From NCBI GenBank assembly GCA_025062155.1, contig JANXAM010000024.1, forward strand, positions 1-38,354: DNA of 38,354 bases, read 5' to 3'. The notes beneath the pieces are model-generated. The model saw nothing but the letters and a program-made list of their open reading frames with translations, made no database searches and was not told the origin of the DNA. The position numbers and the translations under genes were made by a program. The DNA comes from Gloeomargarita sp. SKYB120. GTDB lineage: Bacteria; Cyanobacteriota; Cyanobacteriia; Gloeomargaritales; Gloeomargaritaceae. Shown piece after piece: positions 22,708 through 33,062 of this stretch; positions within the stretch are counted from its first letter, which is position 1, and every line of letters begins with the position of its first letter.

Positions 22708-24825
22708 GTGGCTCGAACGACCCCCATTGAACGTGTGCGGAACATCGGGATTGCTGCCCATATTGACGCCGGTAAGACTACGACGACTGAGCGCATCTTG
22801 TTCTATTCCGGTTTGATTCACAAGATGGGGGAAGTGCATGAGGGCACCTCGGTCACCGACTGGATGGCCCAGGAGCGGGAACGGGGGATTACGATTACGG
22901 CGGCGGCGATTAGCACCCGCTGGACCAAACGCAACCCGGATGACCCGTCCCAACCCATGCCTGGCGAACCGGACTACGCTATCAACATCATTGACACGCC
23001 GGGACACGTGGATTTCACCATCGAAGTGGAGCGCTCGCTGCGGGTGCTCGACGGGGTGATCACGGTGCTGTGTTCGGTGGGGGGCGTGCAACCCCAGACG
23101 GAAACGGTGTGGCGCCAGGCGGACCGCTACCGGGTGCCTCGGATTATTTTTGTGAACAAAATGGATCGGTCGGGGGCCAACTTTTACAAGGTCTATGACC
23201 AGGTGCGTGACCGGTTGCGGGCCAATGCGGTGCCGATTCAATTGCCTATCGGCGCTGAGGACGGGTTTCGGGGCGTGGTGGACCTGGTGCGGATGTGCGC
23301 GTTTGAGTATTTCGATGAGATTGGCAAGGACATTCGCAAGGTCAGCATCCCTGCCGAGTTGATGGAAAAAGCGCAGGAATTTCGGGCCAAATTGGTGGAA
23401 GCGGCTGCCGAAACGGATGATATGCTGACAGAAAAATATCTGGAAGGGGAAGAGCTGACCGAGGAGGAAATCCGCACGGCCATCCGCAAGGCGACGATTG
23501 CTGGGAAGGTGGTGCCCATGCTGTGCGGGTCGGCGTTCAAGAACAAGGGGGTGCAGTTGCTCCTGGATGCGGTGGTGGACTACCTGCCGTCGCCAGTGGA
23601 TATCCCGGCGATTAAAGGCCGGTTGCCTAGCGGCGAAGAGGTGGAACGGCACGCCGACGACAACGAACCGATGGCGGCCCTGGCGTTTAAGATCATGGCG
23701 GACAAGTTTGGCGATTTGACGTTTGTGCGGGTGTATTCTGGGGTGATGCAGCGGGGCACCTACGCGCTGAACGCCACCAAGAAAAAGAAGGAACGGCTGT
23801 CGCGCCTAGTGGTGCTCAAGGCGGATGAGCGGATTGAGGTCGAGGAACTCCGGGCTGGCGATTTGGGGGCGGTGGTCGGGCTGAAGGACACCATCACCGG
23901 CGATACCTTGTGCGACGAAAACCATCCAGTGATCCTGGAAACGCTATTTATTCCCGAGCCAGTGATTTCGGTGGCGATTGAACCTAAGACCAAGGCGGAC
24001 ATTGACAAGCTCTCCAAGGCGCTGCAGGCCCTAGCAAAGGAGGACCCCACCTTCCGGGTGGCGGTTGACCCGGAAACCAACCAGACGATTATCTCCGGGA
24101 TGGGCGAGCTGCACCTAGAAATCCTGGTGGACCGGATGTTGCGGGAATTTGGTGTCGAGGCCAACGTGGGAAATCCCCAGGTGGCCTACCGGGAAACCAT
24201 CCGCAAAAAGACGGTGCAGGAGGGTAAATACATCCGCCAGACTGGTGGGCGCGGCCAGTACGGTCACGTGATACTCGAAATCGAGCCGGCGGAACCGGGT
24301 TCCGGCTTGGAATTTGTCTCCAAGATCGTAGGTGGGGTGGTGCCCAAGGAATACGTGCCGGCGGTAGAGCAGGGGGTGCGGGAGGCCTGTGAAGGTGGCA
24401 TCCTGGCCGGTTATCCAGTGATTGACCTGCGGGTGACCCTGATTGATGGCTCCTACCATGAAGTGGACTCGTCGGAAATGGCGTTCAAGTTTGCCGCCTC
24501 GATTGCCATGAAGGAGGGGGTGATGAAGTGCGCCCCAGTGTTGCTCGAACCGGTGATGAAGGTAGAAGTGGAGGTGCCAGAAAACTTTTTAGGTGATATC
24601 ATGGGAGATCTGAACTCCCGCCGTGGTCAAATCGAGGGGATGGCCTCGGAAGCCGGGGTAGCGAAGGTAACAGCCAAAGTTCCCCTGGCGGAAATGTTTG
24701 GCTACGCGACGGACATCCGCTCCATGACGCAGGGGCGGGGTGTCTTTACAATGGAGTTCAGCCATTACGAAGAAGTGCCGCGTAACGTGGCCGAAACTAT
24801 TATCAAAGCAAAAGGGAAGGCGTAG
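22708..24825 (+). CDS. fusA: Elongation factor G
   Basis: EF-G is the GTPase that drives translocation and, with RRF, ribosome recycling. GTP-binding motifs are intact: [45 protein letters not shown], and CGSAF. The sequence between switch I and DTPGH ([20 protein letters not shown]) is longer than in many homologues; EF-G varies there. The 705-residue length is otherwise standard, with domain IV motif GGRGQYGHV near residue 515. It starts with GTG at 22708, preceded by a strong AGGAGG site six bases upstream, in the str operon. Confidence 0.98.
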   Translation: MARTTPIERVRNIGIAAHIDAGKTTTTERILFYSGLIHKMGEVHEGTSVTDWMAQERERGITITAAAISTRWTKRNPDDPSQPMPGEPDYAINIIDTPGHVDFTIEVERSLRVLDGVITVLCSVGGVQPQTETVWRQADRYRVPRIIFVNKMDRSGANFYKVYDQVRDRLRANAVPIQLPIGAEDGFRGVVDLVRMCAFEYFDEIGKDIRKVSIPAELMEKAQEFRAKLVEAAAETDDMLTEKYLEGEELTEEEIRTAIRKATIAGKVVPMLCGSAFKNKGVQLLLDAVVDYLPSPVDIPAIKGRLPSGEEVERHADDNEPMAALAFKIMADKFGDLTFVRVYSGVMQRGTYALNATKKKKERLSRLVVLKADERIEVEELRAGDLGAVVGLKDTITGDTLCDENHPVILETLFIPEPVISVAIEPKTKADIDKLSKALQALAKEDPTFRVAVDPETNQTIISGMGELHLEILVDRMLREFGVEANVGNPQVAYRETIRKKTVQEGKYIRQTGGRGQYGHVILEIEPAEPGSGLEFVSKIVGGVVPKEYVPAVEQGVREACEGGILAGYPVIDLRVTLIDGSYHEVDSSEMAFKFAASIAMKEGVMKCAPVLLEPVMKVEVEVPENFLGDIMGDLNSRRGQIEGMASEAGVAKVTAKVPLAEMFGYATDIRSMTQGRGVFTMEFSHYEEVPRNVAETIIKAKGKA

Positions 24826-24845
24826 TTTTAGAGGGAAGAACATCC

Positions 24846-26075
24846 ATGGCACGCGCGAAATTTGAACGGACGAAACCCCACGTGAACATCGGCACCATTG
24901 GCCACGTGGACCACGGCAAGACCACCCTGACAGCCGCCATTACCATGGTTTTGGCAGCGCAGGGCAAGGCCAAAGCTCGTAAGTACGACGAAATTGATGC
25001 AGCTCCCGAGGAAAAGGCGCGGGGGATCACCATCAACACGGCGCACGTGGAGTACGAGACGGACAAGCGCCACTACGCCCACGTGGACTGCCCCGGCCAT
25101 GCGGACTACGTCAAGAACATGATCACGGGGGCGGCCCAGATGGATGGCGCGATCCTGGTGGTGGCGGCGACAGACGGCCCGATGCCCCAGACGCGGGAGC
25201 ATATCCTGCTGGCAAAGCAGGTGGGGGTCCCCAGCATGGTGGTCTTCCTCAACAAATGCGACATGGCCGACGATGAGGAATTGCTGGAGCTGGTGGAACT
25301 GGAGTTGCGGGAACTCCTGAGCAAGTATGATTTTCCGGGGGATGAGATTCCCATCATTCGCGGGTCGGCCTTGAAGGCGCTGGAGCAGATGCAGGCGAAA
25401 CCGAACACGCAGCGCGGCGAAGACCCCTGGGTGGACAAGATTTACGAATTGATGGATGCGGTGGATGAGTACATCAAGACGCCGGAGCGGGAGATTGACA
25501 AGCCCCTGCTGATGGCGGTAGAAGATGTGTTCTCGATTACGGGTCGGGGGACCGTGGCGACTGGGCGGATTGAGCGGGGTCGCGTGAAGGTGGGCGACAC
25601 CGTGGAAATTGTGGGTCTGCGGGAAACACGCACCACCACGGTCACCGGTCTGGAAATGTTCCAGAAAACCTTAGATGAAGGGATTGCTGGAGACAACGTA
25701 GGGATGCTCCTGCGGGGGATGCAAAAGACTGATGTGGAGCGGGGGATGGTGATTGCCAAGCCCGGCACCATCACGCCCCACACGGAGTTCGAGGCGGAGG
25801 TGTACGTGCTGACCAAGGAGGAAGGCGGTCGCCACACACCGTTTTTCGCCGGCTATAAGCCCCAGTTCTACGTGCGGACGACGGACGTCACTGGAACGAT
25901 CAAGGCCTACACCAGTGACGATGGCAAGAACGTGGAAATGGTTATGCCAGGAGACCGCGTGAGAATGACCGTGGAGTTGATCCGCCCCATCGCTATTGAG
26001 CAAGGGATGCGGTTTGCTATTCGGGAAGGAGGACGCACGATTGGTGCTGGCGTCGTGACCAAGATCATTAAATAG
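24846..26075 (+). CDS. tuf: Elongation factor Tu
   Basis: EF-Tu delivers aminoacyl-tRNA to the ribosome. Motifs: [53 protein letters not shown], and GSALKALE. At 409 residues it matches the cyanobacterial/plastid form, including the 10-residue-type insertion before [12 protein letters not shown] ([13 protein letters not shown]). Domains 2 and 3 are complete. It starts 20 bases after fusA, with GAGGGA upstream as a binding site. It is a single copy within this window. Confidence 0.98.
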   Translation: MARAKFERTKPHVNIGTIGHVDHGKTTLTAAITMVLAAQGKAKARKYDEIDAAPEEKARGITINTAHVEYETDKRHYAHVDCPGHADYVKNMITGAAQMDGAILVVAATDGPMPQTREHILLAKQVGVPSMVVFLNKCDMADDEELLELVELELRELLSKYDFPGDEIPIIRGSALKALEQMQAKPNTQRGEDPWVDKIYELMDAVDEYIKTPEREIDKPLLMAVEDVFSITGRGTVATGRIERGRVKVGDTVEIVGLRETRTTTVTGLEMFQKTLDEGIAGDNVGMLLRGMQKTDVERGMVIAKPGTITPHTEFEAEVYVLTKEEGGRHTPFFAGYKPQFYVRTTDVTGTIKAYTSDDGKNVEMVMPGDRVRMTVELIRPIAIEQGMRFAIREGGRTIGAGVVTKIIK

Positions 26076-26103
26076 TCGGTCATTTCCAATTCATTCGTTG
26101 CGA

Positions 26104-26141
26104 GAGGGGGGAGCCGGGGGGTTCCCTCCTGTTTTGGGAGG
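26104..26141 (+). promoter_or_regulatory. Possible alternative hairpins around the rpsJ ribosome binding site
   Basis: CCTCC (26125-26129) can pair with GGAGG (26137-26141), which is the rpsJ ribosome binding site. The overlapping CCCTC (26124-26128) can instead pair with GAGGG (26104-26108), freeing that site. Each stem is only five base pairs, so this could be chance in a G-rich gap. Confidence 0.3.
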
Positions 26142-26148
26142 AAAAACA

Positions 26149-26472
26149 ATGGCCCCATTGACCAAGCAAAAAATTCGCATCCGCCTGCAGGCCTACGACC
26201 ACCGTCTGCTGGATGCGTCCTGCGAAAAGATCATGGACACGGTAAACCGAACGCAGGCCCATGCGGTAGGGCCGATTCCCTTGCCCACTAAGCGGCGCAT
26301 TTACTGCGTGTTGCGTTCGCCCCACATTGATAAGGACTCGCGGGAGCATTTTGAAATCCGCACCCATCGCCGGATCATTGACATCTACCAGCCCCAGGCC
26401 AAGACGATTGACGCGCTGATGAAGCTGGACTTACCGGCAGGGGTGGATATCGAAGTGAAATTGCCCAGCTAA
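26149..26472 (+). CDS. rpsJ: Ribosomal protein S10
   Basis: S10 is a 30S head protein that also acts as NusE in antitermination. The ATG at 26149 follows GGGAGG by seven bases and gives 107 residues ([60 protein letters not shown]). The open frame from 26098 is not used. In cyanobacteria rpsJ is the last gene of the str operon rather than the first of the S10 operon, as here. The next gene, ruvB, starts two bases after its stop. Confidence 0.97.
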   Translation: MAPLTKQKIRIRLQAYDHRLLDASCEKIMDTVNRTQAHAVGPIPLPTKRRIYCVLRSPHIDKDSREHFEIRTHRRIIDIYQPQAKTIDALMKLDLPAGVDIEVKLPS

Positions 26473-26474
26473 TC

Positions 26475-27527
26475 ATGGCAATTGTCTCCTCCCAGAGCGA
26501 GGGGGGACGTCATCCGCTCCTGAAACCTCAAGCCACCGCTCAGGAAAGCCAGGGGCTGCCAGAGGATTCTCTGCGGCCTGCTTCACTAGCGGAATATCTA
26601 GGGCAGACGGAACTGAAACAGGTACTTAGCATTGCGGTAGCGGCAGCACAGGCGCGCGGGGAACCGCTGGACCATCTGCTGCTGTACGGACCGCCGGGGT
26701 TGGGTAAAACGACGCTGGCGCTGTTGCTGGCTCGGGAGATGGGTAGACGCTGTCACCTCACAAGCGGCCCGGCGCTGGAACGGCCCCGCGACATCGTCGG
26801 CTTGCTGGTGAATCTGGAACCCGGCGACATTTTGTTTATAGACGAAATCCATCGCTTGCCCCGGATCACCGAGGAAACCCTCTACACCGCCATGGAGGAC
26901 TTCCGGGTGGATGTGACGGTGGGGAAGGGGGCCGGCGCCCGCACGCGCTCGCTCAAGTTGCCGAAATTTACCCTGGTGGGAGCGACCACCCGAGTGGCAG
27001 CGCTCAGTGCACCCCTGCGGGACCGGTTCGGGCTGGTACAACGGTTGCGGTATTACACCGTCCCAGAATTGGCCCAGATTCTCACCCGCACAGCCCAGTT
27101 ACTCAACGTGGCCATTACTCCTGAGGGCGCCGAAACCATTGCCCAGCGTGCCCGAGGCACTCCCCGGATTGCCAATCGCCTGCTCAAACGGGTGCGGGAT
27201 TACGCGCAGGTGCAACAGGCTTCAGTGATTACCCCGGAGGTCGCCGCCCAGGCCTTGGACCAGTTAGGGGTGAATCCTCAAGGTCTAGACAGCGTTGATC
27301 GGGCGTTACTGACGGTGATCATTGAGCAATTTCAAGGCGGGCCAGTGGGGTTGGAGACCCTAGCGGCGATGACCGGCGAAGACCCCCAGACCATCGAGGA
27401 CGTGTACGAGCCGTACCTGATGCAGATCGGGTATCTCCAGCGCACCCCGCGCGGGCGCGTTGCTTTAGCACCAGCTTGGCTGCATTTGGGCCGGACGCCG
27501 CCCGAACAGCAATTGCCCTTACTCTAG
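26475..27527 (+). CDS. ruvB: Holliday junction branch-migration ATPase RuvB
   Basis: RuvB hexamers, with RuvA, move Holliday junctions using ATP. The 350-residue protein has an extra 20-25 residue N-terminal leader ([20 protein letters not shown]), then [20 protein letters not shown], Walker [16 protein letters not shown], Walker [14 protein letters not shown], sensor [20 protein letters not shown], and the winged-helix C-terminus ([20 protein letters not shown]). It begins two bases after rpsJ, so it probably shares the ribosomal transcript, with weaker translation because no good ribosome binding site is seen. The stop shares CTAG with the stop of the convergent dnaA. Confidence 0.97.
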   Translation: MAIVSSQSEGGRHPLLKPQATAQESQGLPEDSLRPASLAEYLGQTELKQVLSIAVAAAQARGEPLDHLLLYGPPGLGKTTLALLLAREMGRRCHLTSGPALERPRDIVGLLVNLEPGDILFIDEIHRLPRITEETLYTAMEDFRVDVTVGKGAGARTRSLKLPKFTLVGATTRVAALSAPLRDRFGLVQRLRYYTVPELAQILTRTAQLLNVAITPEGAETIAQRARGTPRIANRLLKRVRDYAQVQQASVITPEVAAQALDQLGVNPQGLDSVDRALLTVIIEQFQGGPVGLETLAAMTGEDPQTIEDVYEPYLMQIGYLQRTPRGRVALAPAWLHLGRTPPEQQLPLL

Positions 27528-28882
27528 GCCCCCAACTCCTGAGCTGAGCGGTGAATCCGGTCTTTGATTTGGGCAAGAAGCTGGGCAAACTTGGGGTCGC
27601 TGTCGCGTTTCTGGGCAATTTTTTCGCAGGCATAGAGAACGGTGGTGTGGTCTTTGCCCCCGAACAGTTGGCCGATCTGGGGCAGGCTTAAATTGGTGTA
27701 CTGGCGCACTAAGTACATCGCCACCTGGCGGGGAAAACTCACCTGCCGTCGCCGCGTGTTGCACATGAGTTCCTGCACCGGCACCTCAAACGTGGCCGCC
27801 ACTATATCCACCACTAGCTCTGGTGTGGTCTTGGTCATCTGCACGGGGGAGTTGAGCAACTCGGCGACATTTTCGACGGTGATCGCCGCCCCGGAAATCG
27901 CCGTGTAGGCCAGGGTGCGAATCAAGGCCCCCTCCAGTTCCCGGATGTTGGAGGTGTAGCGGGTAGCAATGTAGGTAATCACTTCCACCGGCAGATAGAC
28001 GTTCTCCTGCTCGGCTTTTTTCTGCAGGATGGCCATGCGGGTTTCCAGGTCGGGGGGCTGAATATCGGCAATCAACCCCATGGAAAACCGGGAACACAGG
28101 CGCTCCTGCAGGCGGGGGATGCACGTGGGCGGGCGGTCGGAGGCAATTACCACCTGTTTTCCCGCTTCATGCAGGGCGTTGAACGTGTGGAAAAATTCTT
28201 CTTGGGTGTATTCCTTGCCCTCGATGAACTGGATGTCATCCACCAGCAGCAAATCCGCCGCTCGGTATTTCTCCCGGAATTGCTGCATATTGTCCCGGCG
28301 AATGGCCTCAATCAGGTCGTTGGTGAACTGCTCGGTGGAGACGTAAAACACCCGTGCATCTCGGTCAATTTCTAGGCGGTAATGGCCGATGGCTTGCATC
28401 AGATGGGTTTTCCCTAGTCCCACCCCGCCGCATAGAAACAAGGGGTTAAATTCCCGGCCTGGGGATTCCGCCACCGCCAAGGCCGCTGCATGAGCCATGC
28501 GGTTGTTGGCTCCCACCACAAACCGACTGAAGGTGTACTTGGCGTTTAAGTTGCTGGAGAGCACCGGTTCTGGGTCGGGAGTGGTCACCCGGGGGGGCGG
28601 TGGGGCCGCTGGGGCCGCCGGGACTATGTCGCTTTCTAGGCTGTCGATTTCCACCTCCAGGGGTTCGCCCCAGACTTCGGCCACCACAGCGCTGATGGTT
28701 TTCAAGTAGGACTTGACCAGCCAGTTGCGGGCAAACAGGTTGGGGGCTAACAGACGCAGGCGGTTCCCCGTCAGGGCGTCCGGGCGAATGGTTTTGATCC
28801 AGGTCTCAAACGTAGGGCGGCTCAGGCGCAGTTGAAGCTGCTCCAATACCTGATGCCACCGTGCTTCCAGCGACTCGGCCAC
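27524..28882 (-). CDS. dnaA: Chromosomal replication initiator DnaA
   Basis: DnaA binds origin boxes and opens DNA for replication. Domain I is [20 protein letters not shown] near the N-terminus, followed by a short Pro/Ala-rich linker ([13 protein letters not shown]). The AAA+ core has Walker [19 protein letters not shown], Walker [21 protein letters not shown], and an arginine-finger region [19 protein letters not shown]. The C-terminal helix-turn-helix has the signature [15 protein letters not shown]. Length is 452 residues. The start is GTG at 28882. It stands apart from dnaN, as is usual in cyanobacteria, and diverges from rpmH. No cluster of DnaA boxes is seen in the 144-base gap. Confidence 0.98.
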   Translation of the reverse strand: MAESLEARWHQVLEQLQLRLSRPTFETWIKTIRPDALTGNRLRLLAPNLFARNWLVKSYLKTISAVVAEVWGEPLEVEIDSLESDIVPAAPAAPPPPRVTTPDPEPVLSSNLNAKYTFSRFVVGANNRMAHAAALAVAESPGREFNPLFLCGGVGLGKTHLMQAIGHYRLEIDRDARVFYVSTEQFTNDLIEAIRRDNMQQFREKYRAADLLLVDDIQFIEGKEYTQEEFFHTFNALHEAGKQVVIASDRPPTCIPRLQERLCSRFSMGLIADIQPPDLETRMAILQKKAEQENVYLPVEVITYIATRYTSNIRELEGALIRTLAYTAISGAAITVENVAELLNSPVQMTKTTPELVVDIVAATFEVPVQELMCNTRRRQVSFPRQVAMYLVRQYTNLSLPQIGQLFGGKDHTTVLYACEKIAQKRDSDPKFAQLLAQIKDRIHRSAQELGA

Positions 28883-28991
28883 GGCAGCGAACAGTCATTG
28901 CAGTGAGGTTGATAGGGAACAGGCTACCCCATTTTTTCGTTCGTGCCTAGTCCCCTTAACCATTGATTCATGAAAGTTTTTGTGATACTCT

Positions 28992-29003
28992 ACAAAATTT
29001 TGT
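28992..29003. promoter_or_regulatory. Palindrome in the dnaA-rpmH divergent promoter region
   Basis: ACAAAATTTTGT is a perfect 12-base palindrome 23 bases before the rpmH ATG. It lies just after a possible rightward promoter (TTGATT, 17 bases, TACTCT). It could be an operator or simply AT-rich promoter DNA. The full gap 28883-29026 holds no gene. Confidence 0.3.
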
Positions 29004-29026
29004 GAACTAGCTTCACGGGAGGCGGT

Positions 29027-29167
29027 ATGACCAAGCGCACGTTGGAGGGCACTTGTCGCAAACGCATCCGGCGGTCGGGGTTTCGGGCGCGCATGGCGAC
29101 TCCGGGCGGACGACGAGTGATCAAAGCGCGACGGGCCAAAGGACGCAAACGGCTCGCTCCCGTGTAG
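29027..29167 (+). CDS. rpmH: Ribosomal protein L34
   Basis: A 46-residue, highly basic protein, [19 protein letters not shown] then [20 protein letters not shown], ending KRLAPV: the complete L34. A GGGAGGCGGT sequence precedes the ATG. It is the first gene of a rightward rpmH-rnpA cluster; rnpA begins one base after its TAG. It is too short for most gene tracks. Confidence 0.97.
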   Translation: MTKRTLEGTCRKRIRRSGFRARMATPGGRRVIKARRAKGRKRLAPV

Positions 29168-29168
29168 G

Positions 29169-29540
29169 GTGGGATTACCCCGGATTCATCGGCTGCGGGG
29201 ATATCGAACGTTTGAGGCGCTCTACGCCGATAGCCAACAACTGCGGGGGGAACGGTTCCGGTTGCGCTACCGGCGGGTGGATGAACAGACACCGGCCCAA
29301 TTCGCCGTGGTGGTCAGCAACAAGCTGGTAAAAAAAGCAGTCCGACGCAACCGGCTCAAGCGACAGATACGAGCGGCCCTGCGACAGTTATTGCCCCGCT
29401 GTACGCGAGGCTGGCAAGTGATTGTGTCGGCCCAACCTGCAGCCCTAACCGGACAATACGCCGATTTTTTGCGAGAATTAGAACAGCTTTTGCAACAGGC
29501 GGGTGTTTTATATGGGGATTCGGGAGGACGTGTTCTTTGA
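29169..29540 (+). CDS. rnpA: Ribonuclease P protein component
   Basis: RnpA supports the catalytic RNase P RNA in 5' tRNA maturation. The 123-residue sequence has LPRIHRLRGYRTFEALYADS at the N-terminus, AVVVSNKLVKKAVRRNRLKR with the RNR motif near residue 58-60, and WQVIVSAQPAAL. GTG 29169 is the start, one base after rpmH. The 3' end overlaps the next gene by 29 bases. The rpmH-rnpA pair is almost universal in bacteria. Confidence 0.96.
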   Translation: MGLPRIHRLRGYRTFEALYADSQQLRGERFRLRYRRVDEQTPAQFAVVVSNKLVKKAVRRNRLKRQIRAALRQLLPRCTRGWQVIVSAQPAALTGQYADFLRELEQLLQQAGVLYGDSGGRVL

Positions 29541-29922
29541 GGGAGGGCCGCACCGGGGCGATTTGGTCATGAATCTGCTCCTGGGCGTGACGATTGTGTG
29601 GCTGCCGTTGACGATTGGGGCGATTACGCGGGCGCTCTGGGTGCGCTATCGGATTACCAACCGGCGGGTGACGGTGATTGGGGGTTGGCTGGGCCGGAAT
29701 CGGTCGGACATTATCTACAGCGAAATTGCCCGGGTGGTGACGGTGCCGCGCGGCTTTGGACTCTGGGGCGATATGGTGATCACGCTCAAGGACGGCAACC
29801 GGCTGGAACTGCGCTGTTTACCCCGCTTCCGGGAACTGGCGGCCTATGTTATCGAGCGCATCAGCCCTGAAGCCCGGCGCGTGAGCGGTCCGATTGGTCA
29901 AGCGATGCAACAGGCGACGTAG
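29512..29922 (+). CDS. PH-domain (bPH2-like) membrane protein
   Basis: The 136-residue protein starts MGIREDVFFEGGPHRGDLV at ATG 29512 (GTG 29503 also in frame), has one hydrophobic segment (NLLLGVTIVWLPLTIGAIT) and then a bacterial PH-like domain: YRITNRRVTVIGGWLGRNRS, VTVPRGFGLWGDMVITLKDG. It is the small PH protein commonly found after rnpA in cyanobacteria, usually followed by yidC. Here the next gene is leuS, starting immediately after its stop (TAGATG). Function is unknown; a role at the membrane with YidC has been guessed from gene order in relatives. Confidence 0.9.
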   Translation: MGIREDVFFEGGPHRGDLVMNLLLGVTIVWLPLTIGAITRALWVRYRITNRRVTVIGGWLGRNRSDIIYSEIARVVTVPRGFGLWGDMVITLKDGNRLELRCLPRFRELAAYVIERISPEARRVSGPIGQAMQQAT

Positions 29923-32484
29923 ATGACGGCATCCCGTTATCAACCGGCGGACATTGAACCCCGCTGGCAACGGACCTGGCTGGAACAGGGACTGTATCGC
30001 ACGGACACCGACCCCAGCCGTCCCAAGTACTATGCCCTGTCCATGTTTCCCTATCCGTCGGGGAATTTGCACATGGGGCACGTGCGCAATTACACCATTA
30101 CGGATGTGATTGCCCGGGTGCGGCGGATGCAGGGCTACCGGGTGCTCCATCCCATGGGTTGGGACGCCTTTGGGCTGCCGGCGGAAAATGCGGCGATTGA
30201 CCGGGGGGTGCATCCGGCGGACTGGACGGAGCGTAACATCGCTAATATGCGCCGGCAACTGCAAGCCCTGGGGTTGAGCTACGACTGGGAGCGAGAACTG
30301 GCGACGTGCGACCCCCGCTATTACCGCTGGACCCAGTGGCTGTTTTTGCAGATGTGGCACCTGGGCCTGGCCTACCAGAAAGAGGCGCTGGTGAACTGGG
30401 ACCCGGTGGACCAGACGGTGCTGGCCAATGAGCAGGTGGACAGTGAGGGGCGTTCCTGGCGGTCGGGAGCCAAGGTGGAGCAGCGTTACCTGAAGCAGTG
30501 GTTTTTGCGCATCACCCATTACGCGGAGGAATTGCTCCAGGATTTGGACCAACTGCCGGGCTGGCCGGAGCGGGTGAAAACCATGCAGGCGAACTGGATC
30601 GGGCGGTCGGTGGGGGCGTACCTGGAATTTCCGGTGGTGGGTCGCCCGGCGAAAATCGGGGTGTTTACCACGCGCCCGGATACAGTGTGTGGGGTGTCCT
30701 ACGTGGTGCTGGCGCCGGAACATCCCCTGGTGGCGGAACTCACCACGCCGGAACAGCGCCCCAGGGTGGAGCAGTTTCTCCAGGAACTCCAGCAACTCTC
30801 GCCTGCGGAACGCACCGCCGAGGACCGGCCGAAACGGGGAGTGCCGATTGGCGCCATGGCATTGAACCCCTTCAACCAGCAGCAGGTGCCGGTGTGGATT
30901 GCCGATTACGTGCTGTACGAGTACGGGACAGGGGCGGTGATGGGCGTGCCGGCCCACGATGAGCGGGATTTTGCCTTTGCCCAGCAGTATGGGCTGCCGA
31001 TTACCCAGGTGATCCTGCCGCCGGGGGTGGACCAGCCCATGCCCCTGGAGAACGCCTACACCGGGCCGGGAACGCTGGTGAATTCCGGGGAGTTTGACGG
31101 TCTGGACAACGAGACGGCCAAGGAAACAATCACCCAGAAGGCCCAGGCGCAGGGGTGGGGCGAAGCGCGGGTGCAGTACCGGTTGCGGGACTGGCTTATC
31201 TCGCGCCAGCGGTACTGGGGGGTGCCGATTCCGGTGATTCACTGCCAGCACTGCGGGGTGGTGCCCGTGCCCGAACCGGACTTGCCCGTACTGTTGCCGA
31301 GGGATGTGCAGATTACCGGACGGGGATTATCACCGTTGGCGCAGCTAGAGGCATGGGTGAATGTCCCCTGTCCCACCTGCGGGCGACCGGCGCGACGGGA
31401 GACGGACACGATGGACACGTTTATTGACTCGTCCTGGTATTTCTTCCGGTTTGCCGACCCCCACAACGACCAGGCCATCTTTGACCCCCAGGTGATTCAG
31501 AACTGGTTGCCGGTGGACCAGTACGTGGGGGGCATTGAACACGCCATCTTGCACTTGCTCTACTCCCGGTTTGTGACCAAAGTGTTGCGGGACCGGGGAT
31601 TGATTGCCTTTGACGAGCCGTTTACCCGCCTGCTGACCCAGGGGATGGTGCAGGGCTTGACTTACAAGCATGTGCAGACCGGGCGGTATCTGCCCCCTGA
31701 CCAGGTGATTCAGGAAAACGGCGAGTACCGGGACAAGGAAACGGGAGCGCCCGTGGCGGTGGTTTATGAAAAGATGTCCAAGTCTAAATACAACGGGGTG
31801 GACCCGGAGCAGGTGCTCGCTCGCTACGGCGCGGATACGGCCCGGATGTTCATTTTGTTCAAAGCGCCGCCGGAAAAAGACCTAGAGTGGGACGAAGCCG
31901 ACGTCGAAGGGCAGTTTCGCTTCTTGCAACGGGTCTGGCGCTTGGTGCAGCAGTATCGGGAACAGCCCCCCGCTCCGGCGACCGACACCACACCGGCGGA
32001 ACGGGAATTGCGGCGCACGATTCACCAGACGATCCAGCAGGTGACAGCGGACACCACGGGCGAGTACCAGTTCAACACGGCGATTGCGGCGCTGATGAAG
32101 CTCACCAATGCCCTAACGGATTACCAGGGCACCAATTCTGGCGTTTTTGACGAGGGGATTCGCACGCTGTTGCTGCTCCTGGCGCCGTTTGCTCCCCATA
32201 TCACGGAGGAACTCTGGCACCAGTTAGGTCATCAGGATTCCATCCACCGGCAACCGTGGCCGCAGGTGGACCCCAGCGCGCTGGTGGTGGACGAAATTCC
32301 CCTGGTGATTCAGGTGATGGGGAAAACGCGGGGAACTATTCCAGCGCCAGCACAGGCGGACCAAGCGACCTTGGAACAATTGGCCCTGACGTCGGAGATT
32401 GGCCAGCGCTATCTCCAGGGCAAAACCATCAAAAAGGTGATTTATGTGCCGGGGAAACTGTTGAATTTCGTGATAGAGGGATGA
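29923..32484 (+). CDS. leuS: Leucyl-tRNA synthetase
   Basis: LeuRS charges tRNA-Leu. The 853-residue class I enzyme has the HIGH-type motif [18 protein letters not shown], the CP1 editing insertion from about residue 220 ([39 protein letters not shown] with the editing Asp), the leucine-specific/tRNA region with [14 protein letters not shown], and [15 protein letters not shown]. The C-terminal domain ends [19 protein letters not shown]. The start follows the PH gene without a gap and the stop overlaps the Uma2 start by four bases, so PH, leuS and Uma2 look translationally linked. Confidence 0.98.
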   Translation: MTASRYQPADIEPRWQRTWLEQGLYRTDTDPSRPKYYALSMFPYPSGNLHMGHVRNYTITDVIARVRRMQGYRVLHPMGWDAFGLPAENAAIDRGVHPADWTERNIANMRRQLQALGLSYDWERELATCDPRYYRWTQWLFLQMWHLGLAYQKEALVNWDPVDQTVLANEQVDSEGRSWRSGAKVEQRYLKQWFLRITHYAEELLQDLDQLPGWPERVKTMQANWIGRSVGAYLEFPVVGRPAKIGVFTTRPDTVCGVSYVVLAPEHPLVAELTTPEQRPRVEQFLQELQQLSPAERTAEDRPKRGVPIGAMALNPFNQQQVPVWIADYVLYEYGTGAVMGVPAHDERDFAFAQQYGLPITQVILPPGVDQPMPLENAYTGPGTLVNSGEFDGLDNETAKETITQKAQAQGWGEARVQYRLRDWLISRQRYWGVPIPVIHCQHCGVVPVPEPDLPVLLPRDVQITGRGLSPLAQLEAWVNVPCPTCGRPARRETDTMDTFIDSSWYFFRFADPHNDQAIFDPQVIQNWLPVDQYVGGIEHAILHLLYSRFVTKVLRDRGLIAFDEPFTRLLTQGMVQGLTYKHVQTGRYLPPDQVIQENGEYRDKETGAPVAVVYEKMSKSKYNGVDPEQVLARYGADTARMFILFKAPPEKDLEWDEADVEGQFRFLQRVWRLVQQYREQPPAPATDTTPAERELRRTIHQTIQQVTADTTGEYQFNTAIAALMKLTNALTDYQGTNSGVFDEGIRTLLLLLAPFAPHITEELWHQLGHQDSIHRQPWPQVDPSALVVDEIPLVIQVMGKTRGTIPAPAQADQATLEQLALTSEIGQRYLQGKTIKKVIYVPGKLLNFVIEG

Positions 32485-33062
32485 CAACTACCCAGAAGAA
32501 ACTCACCGTTGCCGAGTTTTTGGCTTTGCCGGAGGGGGACATCACCTACGAACTGGTGGAGGGCCAAGCAGTTCCCAAGGATAAACCCATGTCACCCAAA
32601 CGTTTTCACGCCCGTGTGCAGCCGGTGCTGTGGCGAATCATTGAGGACTGGTGTACGGCTCCGAATTGCCCCAAACCGGGTTCAGCCTACACGGAGTGGG
32701 CGGTCGTTTTGCAACACCAGGGGGAGACCTGGATTCCCGTTCCTGACATCATCTACATTTCTGAGCAGCGATTGCCCCTGGCTGACATGACCGATGAACC
32801 CTGTCTAGTGATTCCCGAACTCGTCGTCGAGGTGCTTTCCCCTAGCCAGACCTTTGGCGACATGGCCCAGAAGGCGGTGGATTATTTAGAAGCCGGCGTC
32901 AATCGCGTGTGGATTGTGGACCCCGCCGCCAAGACCATCACCGTCTTTTATCCCGACCGGCCCCCGCGTACGTTCCGCGACACGCAATCGCTGTCAGATG
33001 AGTTGCTCCCTGGCCTGACCGTGATTCCCCAGGAGGTCTTTGCCCAGGCGCGGATTCCCTAG
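32481..33062 (+). CDS. Uma2-family PD-(D/E)XK nuclease-like protein
   Basis: The 193-residue protein has the Uma2 pattern: [34 protein letters not shown] with the conserved [22 protein letters not shown] with the E and following K, and [20 protein letters not shown]. Uma2 (DUF820) genes are greatly expanded in cyanobacteria, with no settled function; a nuclease role is inferred from the fold. It overlaps leuS by ATGA and shares CTAG with the convergent ABC transporter stop. The longer open frame from 32256 lies inside leuS and is rejected. Confidence 0.92.
   Translation: MTTTQKKLTVAEFLALPEGDITYELVEGQAVPKDKPMSPKRFHARVQPVLWRIIEDWCTAPNCPKPGSAYTEWAVVLQHQGETWIPVPDIIYISEQRLPLADMTDEPCLVIPELVVEVLSPSQTFGDMAQKAVDYLEAGVNRVWIVDPAAKTITVFYPDRPPRTFRDTQSLSDELLPGLTVIPQEVFAQARIP

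Noticed and set aside
22465-23652. 395-residue minus-strand frame opposite rpsG and fusA
   Set aside because: It is His/Arg/Pro-rich shadow of the GC-rich EF-G frame, with no homology features and no promoter.
28186-28194. Perfect DnaA-box-like TTTTCCACA (minus strand) near dnaA
   Set aside because: It is a single site inside the dnaA coding region. No cluster or AT-rich unwinding element accompanies it, so it is not evidence of an origin.
29818-31251. 477-residue minus-strand frame opposite leuS
   Set aside because: His/Pro/Arg-rich composition is typical of antisense to GC-rich coding DNA; leuS is unambiguous on the other strand.
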